Positions 26,543-33,509 of a stretch of DNA of 64,000 nucleotides are shown here, piece by piece. The translations under genes and the position numbers were made by a program. Origin of the DNA: Pseudonocardia parietis (GTDB taxonomy: Bacteria > Actinomycetota > Actinomycetes > Mycobacteriales > Pseudonocardiaceae); contig NZ_JAGINU010000001.1 in the NCBI RefSeq assembly GCF_017876315.1, positions 6,324,001-6,388,000 on the forward strand. Reading direction: 5' to 3'. Every line of letters begins with the position of its first letter. Position 1 is the first letter of the stretch. The notes beneath the pieces are model-generated. The model ran no database searches. It saw only the letters and a list, made by a program, of their open reading frames with translations, and had not been told where the DNA came from.

Positions 26543-28354
26543 TCAGAAGGGCGGCGGGACATCATCGGCGTCCGCGCCATGCACGCCGGTCGAGTCTTCG
26601 ACGGTGTCGGCCGGGCGGCCGGTCCGCTCGGCCAGGTCAGTCCGTTCGGTCAGGTCAATCCGCTCGGCCAGGTCAGTCCGCCCAGCCGAGCCGGTTCGGT
26701 CGGCCGAGTCGCTCCGCTCGGCCACGTCGGTCCGCCCAGCGGAATCGGTGCGGTCGGGCGTCGGGTCGGTGAAGGGCCGGTAGTCGTGGGGGTGGGTGGT
26801 GCGTCGGCGTCCGCAGGGGCTGATCCAGGTCAGGGAGCCGTCGGGGTGGGCGAGGACCTGCCAGCCGGGTGCGTCTTTGAGTTTGTGGTGGCCGAGGCAG
26901 TAGCCGTTGAGGTTGTCGGCGTCGGTGGGGCCTTCGTCGGCCCAGGGGATGTGGTGGTCGAGGTCGCGGATGGGTTTGGCGCACAGTGGGCCGCGACAGG
27001 TGCAGTCGCGGGCGCGGACGTGGTCGTCGGTCGGTTCGGGTGGGCTGTAGGTGGTGCGGCCGTGGTTGATCAGGTAGCCGGACAGGGGGTCGGTGACCAG
27101 GCGTTTCAGGACGCCTTCGGCGGCGAGGGCGCGTGCGGTGAGGGCGGGGATGGGGCCGTGTCCGACGAGTTCGCCGGGGGTGTCGCCGCCGAGCAGGGTG
27201 TCGAGTCCGACCACGACGTGGATCAGTGGTTTGCGCCCGATCACGGTGTTCGGGTCGGGTTTGTGGGCCAGGGCCTGGGCGACGGCCTCGGCCACGACCT
27301 CGGCGGATACCCCGGTGACCTCGACCTCTGCTCGGGCATCTGCCGGGACCTCCGCGGGGGTGTCGTTGCCCGGCTGGTGCTGTCGTGCGGCGACGGTGGC
27401 GAGGACGTGGTCGACCACGGTGTGCACGTCGGTGAGGTCGGTGAGGGTCAGGGTGCCCTGCAGCAACTCGTGGGCGGTGTCGATCCGTTTCTGGTCGAGC
27501 GTGCGTGGGTCCGCGGCGTCGACGGCGCGGGCGAGGCGGTCCACCGACCGCCAGGACGCTTCGGCCTGCTCCGCGGTGCCACCGAGCCACAGCGACGCCA
27601 TCCCCTCCTCACCGTGGCTGATCGACATCCGGCGGTCGGCCTTGGCCCGCTGGTGGCGCCGCGTGGCACCGTCGGGGTCGGCCTTGGCGACCGCGCGACG
27701 CAGCCGGTCCTGCAGCAACCGCCGCGGCACCTCCGCGGCGCCGGTGAGGACTTTGGCTTCGACCTCGCGGGCGAGGTCGTCGTCGAGGACGATGGTGGCC
27801 TGGGCGATGGCGTCGGCTTTGCGTTCGTCGATCCGCCCGGCCTCCCAGTCGGCCAGGGTCGCGGGCAGCACGTGGACGAAGCGCTGCGCCCCGGCGATCT
27901 CGCCGAGGGCCTGTTCGCGGGAGAGGCTGAGCACCATCGCGACCTGATCGGGTAGCCACCGGCTCACCGGTGCGATCGCGCGGGGATCGGCGTCCGGGGG
28001 TGCGGCGCGGCTACCGGCGGGGTGGCGGTCGGCGAACACCGCGATCATCCGGGTCCGCAGCGCCGAGACCCAGCGTTGCAGGCGTTCGGCGCCTTCGACG
28101 ACGTCGAGGATCTGGGCGTCGGTCAGCAGGTGCGGGGCGGCGCCGGCGAGTTGGCAGTCCAGGGCCAGGGAGTGCCCGACCGGGCGGTGCAGGTGCACGG
28201 TGGCCACCGCGGTCGGGTCGCCGCTGCACAGGGCTGCGCACAGGTCGACCGGGATGCCGTGCGGGCAGGGGTCCTCGACGATGATCGGGCGCTGCAGGTA
28301 CTGGTCCAGCAGGTCTTCCTCCAGTACCGGGTCCAGCACCGCCGCGTCGCTCAT
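26543..28354 (-). CDS. DUF222-HNH endonuclease-like protein (13E12 family) with hexapeptide-repeat tail
   Basis: A 603-residue protein of the actinobacterial 13E12/DUF222 family. The DUF222 domain fills about 50-400, and an HNH domain follows near 455-510 with CTCRGPLC, DLDHHIPWADEGPTDADNLN and CLGHHKLKD. The His-His/Asn/His pattern is complete, so nuclease activity is plausible; function in vivo is unproven and many paralogues exist per genome. Residues about 530-577 are a repetitive hexapeptide array of the type DLAERT. The ATG at 28354 is the last start before the conserved domain. The upstream region holds a 14-bp palindrome. Confidence 0.88.
   Translation of the reverse strand: MSDAAVLDPVLEEDLLDQYLQRPIIVEDPCPHGIPVDLCAALCSGDPTAVATVHLHRPVGHSLALDCQLAGAAPHLLTDAQILDVVEGAERLQRWVSALRTRMIAVFADRHPAGSRAAPPDADPRAIAPVSRWLPDQVAMVLSLSREQALGEIAGAQRFVHVLPATLADWEAGRIDERKADAIAQATIVLDDDLAREVEAKVLTGAAEVPRRLLQDRLRRAVAKADPDGATRRHQRAKADRRMSISHGEEGMASLWLGGTAEQAEASWRSVDRLARAVDAADPRTLDQKRIDTAHELLQGTLTLTDLTDVHTVVDHVLATVAARQHQPGNDTPAEVPADARAEVEVTGVSAEVVAEAVAQALAHKPDPNTVIGRKPLIHVVVGLDTLLGGDTPGELVGHGPIPALTARALAAEGVLKRLVTDPLSGYLINHGRTTYSPPEPTDDHVRARDCTCRGPLCAKPIRDLDHHIPWADEGPTDADNLNGYCLGHHKLKDAPGWQVLAHPDGSLTWISPCGRRRTTHPHDYRPFTDPTPDRTDSAGRTDVAERSDSADRTGSAGRTDLAERIDLTERTDLAERTGRPADTVEDSTGVHGADADDVPPPF
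26623..26766. repeat. 18-bp tandem repeat within the HNH gene tail
   Basis: About eight imperfect 18-bp units resembling TCCGCTCGGCCAGGTCAG run head to tail. Units at 26623-26640 and 26659-26676 are identical. The period is six codons, giving the hexapeptide array near the C-terminus of the DUF222-HNH protein. Copy number could vary between strains without breaking the frame. Confidence 0.8.
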
Positions 28355-28382
28355 GTGTTCGATTTTACCGGTTCGGCCATGG

Positions 28383-28396
28383 TGTTCTCTAGAACA
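28383..28396. promoter_or_regulatory. palindrome upstream of the DUF222-HNH gene
   Basis: TGTTCT-CT-AGAACA is a perfect 6-bp inverted repeat with a 2-base centre, 29 bases upstream of the HNH start. A -10-like TAAAAT on the reverse strand lies at 28362-28367, between it and the start. The half-site order (GTTC...GAAC) is opposite to the actinobacterial LexA box, so a different regulator would be needed. Confidence 0.4.
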
Positions 28397-28593
28397 ATTT
28401 CCGGTCGTTCGGCGCCGGGAACAGACCGCTCGCCGTGGAGCGCCCGAGCTGAGTTCCAGATGGCGACCGTCGGCCGATCGGAGGTTCGAGGACCGCACGT
28501 CCGCCATGAGGTCGGGAGCCCGGCGAGCCCACCACAGCGCGGCCCGGCACGTCGGTGCGCGGAACATCGGATGCGCCGTCTACGGTCGCGGCC

Positions 28594-28911
28594 GTGGAGA
28601 CGAGCGAGCGGGTCGGCCGGTACGTACGGATGGTGGCTGCGGAGGGTCAGGGCCCCGAGCTGGCGAAGGCCCTGCTCCGGGTCGCGGACGGCATGGCCGA
28701 CCAGCCCGGCTGCCTGGCCTACGTGGTGAACGCGGCGCCGGACGAGGCCGACGCGGTCTGGGTGACCGAGATCTGGGCGGACGCGGCGTCGTCCGAGGCG
28801 GCGCTCGGCCGGGACCTCGGCGAGGCCGGGCTCGGCGAGGTCCTCGCACTGCTGGCCGCCCCGCCGGACTACATCGAGGTGACGCCGCTCGGCGGGCCCG
28901 GACTCGGCTGA
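28594..28911 (+). CDS. antibiotic-biosynthesis-monooxygenase (ABM) fold protein
   Basis: A 105-residue ferredoxin-like alpha/beta barrel protein of the ABM/YgiN group, with GRYVRMVAAEGQGPELAKAL, CLAYVVNAAPDEADAVWVTEIW and a C-terminal DYIEVTPLGG. Members include quinone-modifying monooxygenases, haem oxygenase-like proteins and proteins of no known reaction. The GTG at 28594 is chosen as the nearest start to the domain; an upstream ATG would add 13 non-conserved residues. It is divergent from the HNH gene. Confidence 0.75.
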   Translation: METSERVGRYVRMVAAEGQGPELAKALLRVADGMADQPGCLAYVVNAAPDEADAVWVTEIWADAASSEAALGRDLGEAGLGEVLALLAAPPDYIEVTPLGGPGLG

Positions 28912-28990
28912 CGAGGGCCGACCGACGACGGGGTCCGGCCGGCGACGGGGCCGATCAGCGACGAAGGCCGATCAGCGACGGGGACCACGC
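28911..28990. repeat. 17-bp degenerate repeat between the ABM and terC genes
   Basis: Four to five imperfect copies of CGACGGGGCCGATCAG-like units, each starting CGACG(A/G), fill the space just after the ABM stop. The best two copies, 28943-28958 and 28959-28975, end CCGATCAG. No coding role is seen; it lies between convergent genes. Confidence 0.45.
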
Positions 28991-29009
28991 GGCCCCCGTC
29001 GCGGCACGG

Positions 29010-30017
29010 TCAGTTGCTCTGCTGTTCCGTGCGCTCCTTGCGGGCCTTCAGCGAACCCGGCTTGGCCCTCAGCGAGGGGTCGCCCTTGGTCTTGATCAGG
29101 CTGGCAGTGGTGACGACGGCCAGGATCCCGAGGATGACGACCAGGCTCAGCATGGTCGGGATCTCCGGGACCGCCGGGGAGATGTCCACGTGCGCCCAGT
29201 GCAGGACCAGCTTGACCCCGATGAAGCCGAGGATGATCGCCAGGCCGGTGGACAGGTAGACCAGCCGGTCGAGCAGGCCCTTGACCAGGAAGAACAGCGC
29301 GCGCAGGCCGAGCAGCGCGAACGCGTTGGCCGCGAAGACGATGTAGGTCTCCTGGGTCACGCCGAACACCGCGGGGATCGAGTCGAGCGCGAACAGCAGG
29401 TCGATGCCACCGATCGCGACCAGCACGATGAACATCGGCGTCGCGACCCGCTTGCCGTTCTCCCGGGTGAACAGGCGCCCACCGTCGTACTCCTCGGTGA
29501 CCGGGAAGAGCTTGCGCGCGCTCTTCACGACCATGTTGTCCTCGACGTCGGGTTCCTCGTCCTTGTGCCGGTAGAGCTGGACGGCCGTCCACAACAGCAG
29601 CAGGCCGAACAGCAGGAACATGAACGAGAACAGGTTGAGCAGCGTGGCCCCGACCGCGATGAAGATCGCGCGCATGATCAGGGCGAGCACGATGCCGAAG
29701 GTCAGCACCTTGTGCTGGTGCTCCTCCGGAACCGCGAACGTCGTCATGATGATCACGAAGACGAACAGGTTGTCGACCGAGAGGCTCTTCTCGACGATGT
29801 AGCCGGTGAAGTACTGGGTACCGAAGTCCCAGCCGTGCACCATCGCGAACACCACGCCGAAGGCGATCGCGACCAGGATGTAGAAGACCGACCAGGCGGT
29901 CGCCTCCTTGAACCCGACCTTGTGCGGCTTGAGCCAGGCCAGGAGCAGATCGAGCGCGAGCAGCGCGACGACCACGCCGATCATGATGGCCCATTCGAGC
30001 CCGCTGATCTCGAGCAC
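29010..30017 (-). CDS. TerC-family integral membrane protein
   Basis: A 335-residue polytopic membrane protein of the TerC/Alx family, with about eight to nine helices. The family core is complete: EKSLSVDNLFVFVIIM near 75-90, acidic residues in GGIDLLFALDSIPAVFGVT near 198-216, and the final helix block before a charged tail (KARKERTEQQ). TerC/Alx/YceF proteins export or handle manganese or assist metal loading of exported enzymes. It starts with GTG at 30017. The upstream hairpin at 30045-30066 lies in its leader or promoter. Confidence 0.92.
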   Translation of the reverse strand: MLEISGLEWAIMIGVVVALLALDLLLAWLKPHKVGFKEATAWSVFYILVAIAFGVVFAMVHGWDFGTQYFTGYIVEKSLSVDNLFVFVIIMTTFAVPEEHQHKVLTFGIVLALIMRAIFIAVGATLLNLFSFMFLLFGLLLLWTAVQLYRHKDEEPDVEDNMVVKSARKLFPVTEEYDGGRLFTRENGKRVATPMFIVLVAIGGIDLLFALDSIPAVFGVTQETYIVFAANAFALLGLRALFFLVKGLLDRLVYLSTGLAIILGFIGVKLVLHWAHVDISPAVPEIPTMLSLVVILGILAVVTTASLIKTKGDPSLRAKPGSLKARKERTEQQSN

Positions 30018-30044
30018 CGGTTCCCCTCCCGTACGCGGTCACGC

Positions 30045-30066
30045 CACCGGTGCTGCCGCACCGGTG
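30045..30066 (-). promoter_or_regulatory. 9-bp inverted repeat upstream of terC
   Basis: CACCGGTGC-TGCC-GCACCGGTG is a perfect inverted repeat 28 bases upstream of the terC start. As RNA it would form a stable 9-bp hairpin with a 4-nt loop. terC genes elsewhere can carry manganese riboswitches, but the aptamer features are not recognisable here, so it is only a possible operator or leader hairpin. Confidence 0.4.
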
Positions 30067-30135
30067 TGCGCAGAGCACCTTAACGGGCAGGCCGGACGTT
30101 TCGCCCGCCCGAGCCCGCCCCGATCGTGGCCGGCG

Positions 30136-31041
30136 TCAGCCCTTCGCCCGGGCCGCGAACACTCCCTCGGCCGGGAAGGCGCCGTTCGCCATCGCGGTCC
30201 GGGAGAACGTCGTGCCGATCTCGCCGAGCCGTCCGAGCCGCTCCGCACCGAGCACCGACCAGGGCGCCGCCCCCAGCCGGTGCGTGTCGTTCTCGATCCG
30301 CTTGCGCAGGGCCGCCCCGGCCTCGGTGAGAACCGGCGTGACCGCCTCGTCGGACGGGGCCGCGTGCTCCAGCAGGCCACGTTCGGCCAGCCGGGCGACG
30401 CCGTCGTTCCACTCGGCCGTCGTCCAGCCGCGGCTGGCCCGGGCGAACCCGATCGTGAACCCGGTGCCGGTGGCCGTCGCGGTGATCAGCGCCTCCAGGC
30501 CCGACAGGCCTGCCTCGGTGAGCAGCGCGATGTGCCCGTCGCCGCGGTGCTCACGCAGGATCGACAACGCGTGCCAGAGCACGACGTGCGGCGCCGCGGG
30601 CCATGCGACGTCCAGGTGGCCGGCCGCAAGCGGGCGGCCCTCGGCCTGCACGGCCTCGGCGGCGGTCCGGGCGAGCGCCGCCGCCTGTGCCATCTCGGCC
30701 GAACCGACGGCGTCGTCGCCGAGCAGCCGGCGCAGGGACGCGTCGGCGACGTCGAACCGGGCCGTGAGCAGGTTGGCAGGCGAGGCCAGCTCCCACGCCC
30801 GCGGGATCGAGTCGGCCACCAGGCGGGGCGCGAAGTTGTAGAACGTCGCGGTGACCACCGACGGGCCGACCGCGCCCATCGGCGCGGCCCGGGGCCCGAA
30901 GTAGGTCATCCGGTGGCCCTGTTCGAGACCGGCCTGCGCGTAGCGGGGCTCGGCCTCCGGGGCGAAGTAGGCCTGGGCGTGCAGCGGCTCCAGCCCGCGG
31001 GCGAGACGTCCGGCGGCGACGGCGGCTTCGGCATTGCTCAT
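30136..31041 (-). CDS. SCO6745-family protein (winged-helix, SalK-like)
   Basis: A 301-residue actinobacterial protein of the SCO6745/SalK family. Landmarks are LEPLHAQAYFAPEAEPRYAQAGL near 18-40, RMTYFGPRAAPMG, an FYNFAP motif and a winged-helix-like C-terminal half (WNDGVARLAERGLLE...LTEAGAALRKRIENDTH). The family shares a two-domain fold with regulators, but no DNA target or reaction is established. ATG 31041 starts just before the conserved N-terminus. It seems monocistronic. Confidence 0.75.
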   Translation of the reverse strand: MSNAEAAVAAGRLARGLEPLHAQAYFAPEAEPRYAQAGLEQGHRMTYFGPRAAPMGAVGPSVVTATFYNFAPRLVADSIPRAWELASPANLLTARFDVADASLRRLLGDDAVGSAEMAQAAALARTAAEAVQAEGRPLAAGHLDVAWPAAPHVVLWHALSILREHRGDGHIALLTEAGLSGLEALITATATGTGFTIGFARASRGWTTAEWNDGVARLAERGLLEHAAPSDEAVTPVLTEAGAALRKRIENDTHRLGAAPWSVLGAERLGRLGEIGTTFSRTAMANGAFPAEGVFAARAKG

Positions 31042-31165
31042 GATCGGTGACGCTAACGCTTCCCGGCACCCGGCGGGGCCTCCGAGCGCGCGCCGCCCCG
31101 ATGAATGCGCGCCCCGTCCCGCGTCTGCACCGGCGAGGAGGAGGCCACCGGCGAGACCGGCACTC

Positions 31166-31235
31166 GCCTCACACCCGTTCGCTGCACCACACACCGGTTG
31201 CAGCAGGTGTGAGGCACAGCAAGGGGGTGTGAGGC
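31166..31235. repeat. three copies of GCCTCACACC in an intergenic gap
   Basis: GCCTCACACC occurs at 31166-31175 and in inverted orientation at 31206-31215 and 31226-31235, within the 242-base gap between the SCO6745-type gene and the TetR gene. The first two could pair as a 10-bp stem. No start or gene is visible in this gap. Confidence 0.45.
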
Positions 31236-31283
31236 CGGGCCCACCGCGATCCCGGGCCGCGGCGCGCTTCTCCGCGCGAGGGG

Positions 31284-31928
31284 TCAGACGGTGCCGAGGC
31301 CCTGCTCGGTCGCGATCCCGCGGATCGCCAGCTCGGCGAGCTCGGACCCGATCTGTTCCGGGCTGAAGGTCCCGCCCGGGCGGAACCAGCGGTACACCCA
31401 GTTCGCCGAGCCGAGCACGGACAGCGTGGCCAGCCGCGGGTCCAGGTCGGACCGGACGTCGCCGGCGTGCTGGGCCTGCTCGATCAGTCCCCGGAACACG
31501 CCCTGGTAGGCGTGTTCGCTGCCCAGCACCTCCTGGCGCCGCGGCTCGGGCAGCGCAGCCAGCTCGTGCAGGAACACCGCCGTCGGCACCAGGTTCCGGC
31601 AGGTGTGCTCCACGTGCCCGACGATCACCGACCGGAGCCGGTGCAGCGGCGGGCCCTCCACGGCGGCGCGCGCCCGGATCACCGCCAGGCCCTCCTTGTG
31701 CACCGAGGAGATGACGTCGAAGAGCAGGTCCTCCTTGGACTGGATGTAGTAGTAGAGGCTGCCCTTGAGCATCCCCAACCGGTCCGCGATGTCCTGCAGC
31801 GAGGCGCCGTCGTAGCCCTTCTCGTAGAAGACCTGGGTCGCGACCTCGATCAGCTCGGCCCAGCGCTCCTCGCGGGGTTTGCGTTCCCCGCCGGAGCGCC
31901 GCGCACTCCGTCCCGCCGGCTGTCGCAC
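31284..31928 (-). CDS. TetR-family regulator of the catabolic island (KstR2-like)
   Basis: A 214-residue TetR regulator. The HTH lies at about 22-70 (GASLQDIADRLGMLKGSLYYYIQSKEDLL), and the C-terminal domain matches the KstR2/acyl-CoA-sensing type (HTCRNLVPTAVFLHEL...NWVYRWFRPGG). It begins GTG at 31928, 68 bases after the mycofactocin-coupled SDR on the same strand, so both are likely read from the SDR promoter. It is the best candidate to bind the shared sequence at 32849-32870 and 44491-44508. If so it is autoregulated, with a CoA thioester as a likely inducer (inference). Confidence 0.88.
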   Translation of the reverse strand: MRQPAGRSARRSGGERKPREERWAELIEVATQVFYEKGYDGASLQDIADRLGMLKGSLYYYIQSKEDLLFDVISSVHKEGLAVIRARAAVEGPPLHRLRSVIVGHVEHTCRNLVPTAVFLHELAALPEPRRQEVLGSEHAYQGVFRGLIEQAQHAGDVRSDLDPRLATLSVLGSANWVYRWFRPGGTFSPEQIGSELAELAIRGIATEQGLGTV

Positions 31929-31996
31929 CTGGTCACACCCCTTCTCCGGGCCTCTTGAGATCGGCCGAGACTACCGTCCGGCCGGACACCGCTCCC

Positions 31997-32830
31997 CTAG
32001 CGGATCGTGTAGCCCGCGTCGACGGGCAGCATCACGCCCGTCACGTACCGGGCCTCGTCGGACGACAGCCAGAGCACGGCGTTCGAGATGTCGATCGGTT
32101 CCACCCACGGCACCGGCAGCGCGTTGGTGGTCTCGAAGACCTTCGCGGCCTGGTCCCGGGTCGGGCCCTCGACCTCGGGCAGGAACAGGCCCCAGGTCTT
32201 CTCGTTCATGATCATGTCGGTGTCCACGCCGGTCGGGTGCACCGTGTTGACCCGCACGCCGCGCTCGGCGAACTCGTTGGCCAGGCTCCGCATGATCCCG
32301 ACGACGCCGTGCTTGCTCGCCGTGTAGTGCACCGTGTTCGGCGTGCCCTTGATCCCCGCGGTGGAGCTGGTGATCACGATCGATCCCCCGCCGGAGGCCA
32401 GCAGGTGCGGCAGGGCCGCGCGGCAGGTGTTCCAGACCCCGGTCAGGTTGATGTCGAGGATCTCGCGCCAGTCCGCGTCGGTGATCTCCAGCGCGGGAGC
32501 GATCTCGAAGACCCCGGCGTTGGCGCAGACGATGTCGAGCCGGCCCAGCTCCGCCACCCCGGCGTCGACGACGGCGGTGAGCGCGTCCCGGTCCCGGACG
32601 TCGGCGACCTGCGCGTGCACCCGCCTGTCCAGCGCCTCGATCTGCCGGACCGTCTCGTCCAGGTCCTCGCGAGTCGCCGGTGGGTACATCCCGATCGCCG
32701 GCACCGGCCCACAGAGGTCGGCGACGATCACGTCGGCGCCCTCGGCCGCCAGTCGCAGCGCGTGGCTGCGCCCCTGCCCACGCGCCGCCCCCGTCACGAA
32801 CGCGACCTTGCCCTCGACCCGCCCACTCAT
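31997..32830 (-). CDS. mycofactocin-coupled SDR-family oxidoreductase
   Basis: A 277-residue short-chain dehydrogenase. The nucleotide motif TGAARGQGRSHA (13-24) and the insert around residues 38-60 are hallmarks of the mycofactocin-coupled SDR family (carveol dehydrogenase-like), whose NAD is held tightly and re-oxidised by the peptide-derived cofactor mycofactocin. Catalytic Ser154/155, Tyr168 and Lys172 are present, with NAG at 103-105. It should oxidise a secondary alcohol to a ketone. It heads a two-gene unit with the TetR gene and has an operator-like palindrome 20 bases upstream. The mft biosynthesis genes are not in this window. Confidence 0.9.
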   Translation of the reverse strand: MSGRVEGKVAFVTGAARGQGRSHALRLAAEGADVIVADLCGPVPAIGMYPPATREDLDETVRQIEALDRRVHAQVADVRDRDALTAVVDAGVAELGRLDIVCANAGVFEIAPALEITDADWREILDINLTGVWNTCRAALPHLLASGGGSIVITSSTAGIKGTPNTVHYTASKHGVVGIMRSLANEFAERGVRVNTVHPTGVDTDMIMNEKTWGLFLPEVEGPTRDQAAKVFETTNALPVPWVEPIDISNAVLWLSSDEARYVTGVMLPVDAGYTIR

Positions 32831-32848
32831 CCGCTACCCCCGACGTCG

Positions 32849-32870
32849 CTCTACCGTTCGTTTGGTAGAG
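32849..32870. promoter_or_regulatory. operator-like palindrome at the SDR promoter
   Basis: CTCTACC-GTTCGTTT-GGTAGAG has perfect 7-bp arms and an 8-bp centre. On the reverse strand, TTGTCG (32895-32900) and a TAAAT-type -10 (about 32870-32876) precede it, so the palindrome would cover the transcription start of the SDR-TetR unit. The inner 18 bases match 44491-44508 at 17 positions, which strongly suggests one shared repressor. Confidence 0.75.
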
Positions 32871-32917
32871 ATTTACGCACACCTCGGGTCCGTACGACAA
32901 GACCGTGCAGGCAGCCG

Positions 32918-33388
32918 CTAACGGCGCGCGCGGTACTCCTCCAGCACCGCGCCCAGCCGGGCGGCCATCAGGTCGTAGTAGGCGACCATCTCCCGCGCCC
33001 GGGGCCCGACCGGCCCGGGGAGGGAACCGGCCGTCGCCGTCGTGCGGTGCGCGAGATCGCGCAGGGTCTCGACCTGCCGGAGCTGGTGCTCCAGGCAGCC
33101 GACCCAGGCGTCCGGACGCCACTCGTGCACGAAGTGCCGCGAGCCGGGAGCCTTGAACCGGTGCACCACGCCGTTCTCGATCAGCAGGCGGGTGCACTCG
33201 GACATCGACCCGGCGCTCGCCCCGACCTGTGCCTGCAGCTCCCGGGCGGTCAGGGGCCGCTCGCTCAGCATCAGCACCCCGGCCGTCCGGCCCGCGGTCG
33301 GCGGCCACCCCATCGTCTGCCCGATCACGCGCGCGAAGTCCGCGAGCACCACCTCGGCGCCCGCCGCGCGGGCCTCCGCACCGGTCAC
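32918..33388 (-). CDS. GbsR/MarR-type winged-helix regulator
   Basis: A 156-residue regulator of the GbsR-like MarR group. The winged helix spans about 35-90, with LTARELQAQVGASAGSMSECTRLLIENGVV, and a helical dimerisation tail follows. Such proteins repress or activate osmolyte or oxidoreductase genes. It starts GTG at 33388 and is divergent from the GMC oxidoreductase; a palindrome lies between them at 33410-33423. It probably controls the GMC-M20 pair, but its ligand is unknown. Confidence 0.82.
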   Translation of the reverse strand: MTGAEARAAGAEVVLADFARVIGQTMGWPPTAGRTAGVLMLSERPLTARELQAQVGASAGSMSECTRLLIENGVVHRFKAPGSRHFVHEWRPDAWVGCLEHQLRQVETLRDLAHRTTATAGSLPGPVGPRAREMVAYYDLMAARLGAVLEEYRARR

Positions 33389-33409
33389 GACGCGCTCCCT
33401 TCGCTGCCA

Positions 33410-33430
33410 CGTGAATTTTCACGATTGACT
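33410..33430 (+). promoter_or_regulatory. GbsR operator candidate with adjoining -35 element
   Basis: CGTGAA-TT-TTCACG (33410-33423) is a perfect 14-bp palindrome directly before TTGACT (33425-33430), a good -35 hexamer for the GMC gene. The -10 near 33448-33454 is poor. It lies 21 bases from the GbsR-type regulator start. The arrangement fits a divergent promoter controlled by that regulator. Confidence 0.55.
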
Positions 33431-33509
33431 GAGAGTTCGACCGCACCCACAGTACCGGGTGACGGCAGCTCCGATCGGGACGCTGCCCCGGGTCCACGGA
33501 GGTTCGCCG

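Noticed and set aside
26543..28354. DUF222-HNH gene as part of a mobile element
   Set aside because: No flanking inverted repeats, integrase, or target duplication could be seen; the family is common as chromosomal paralogues.
30018..30070. Manganese (yybP-ykoY) riboswitch before terC
   Set aside because: A hairpin is present, but the conserved aptamer bases of that riboswitch are not recognisable in about 50 bases of leader.
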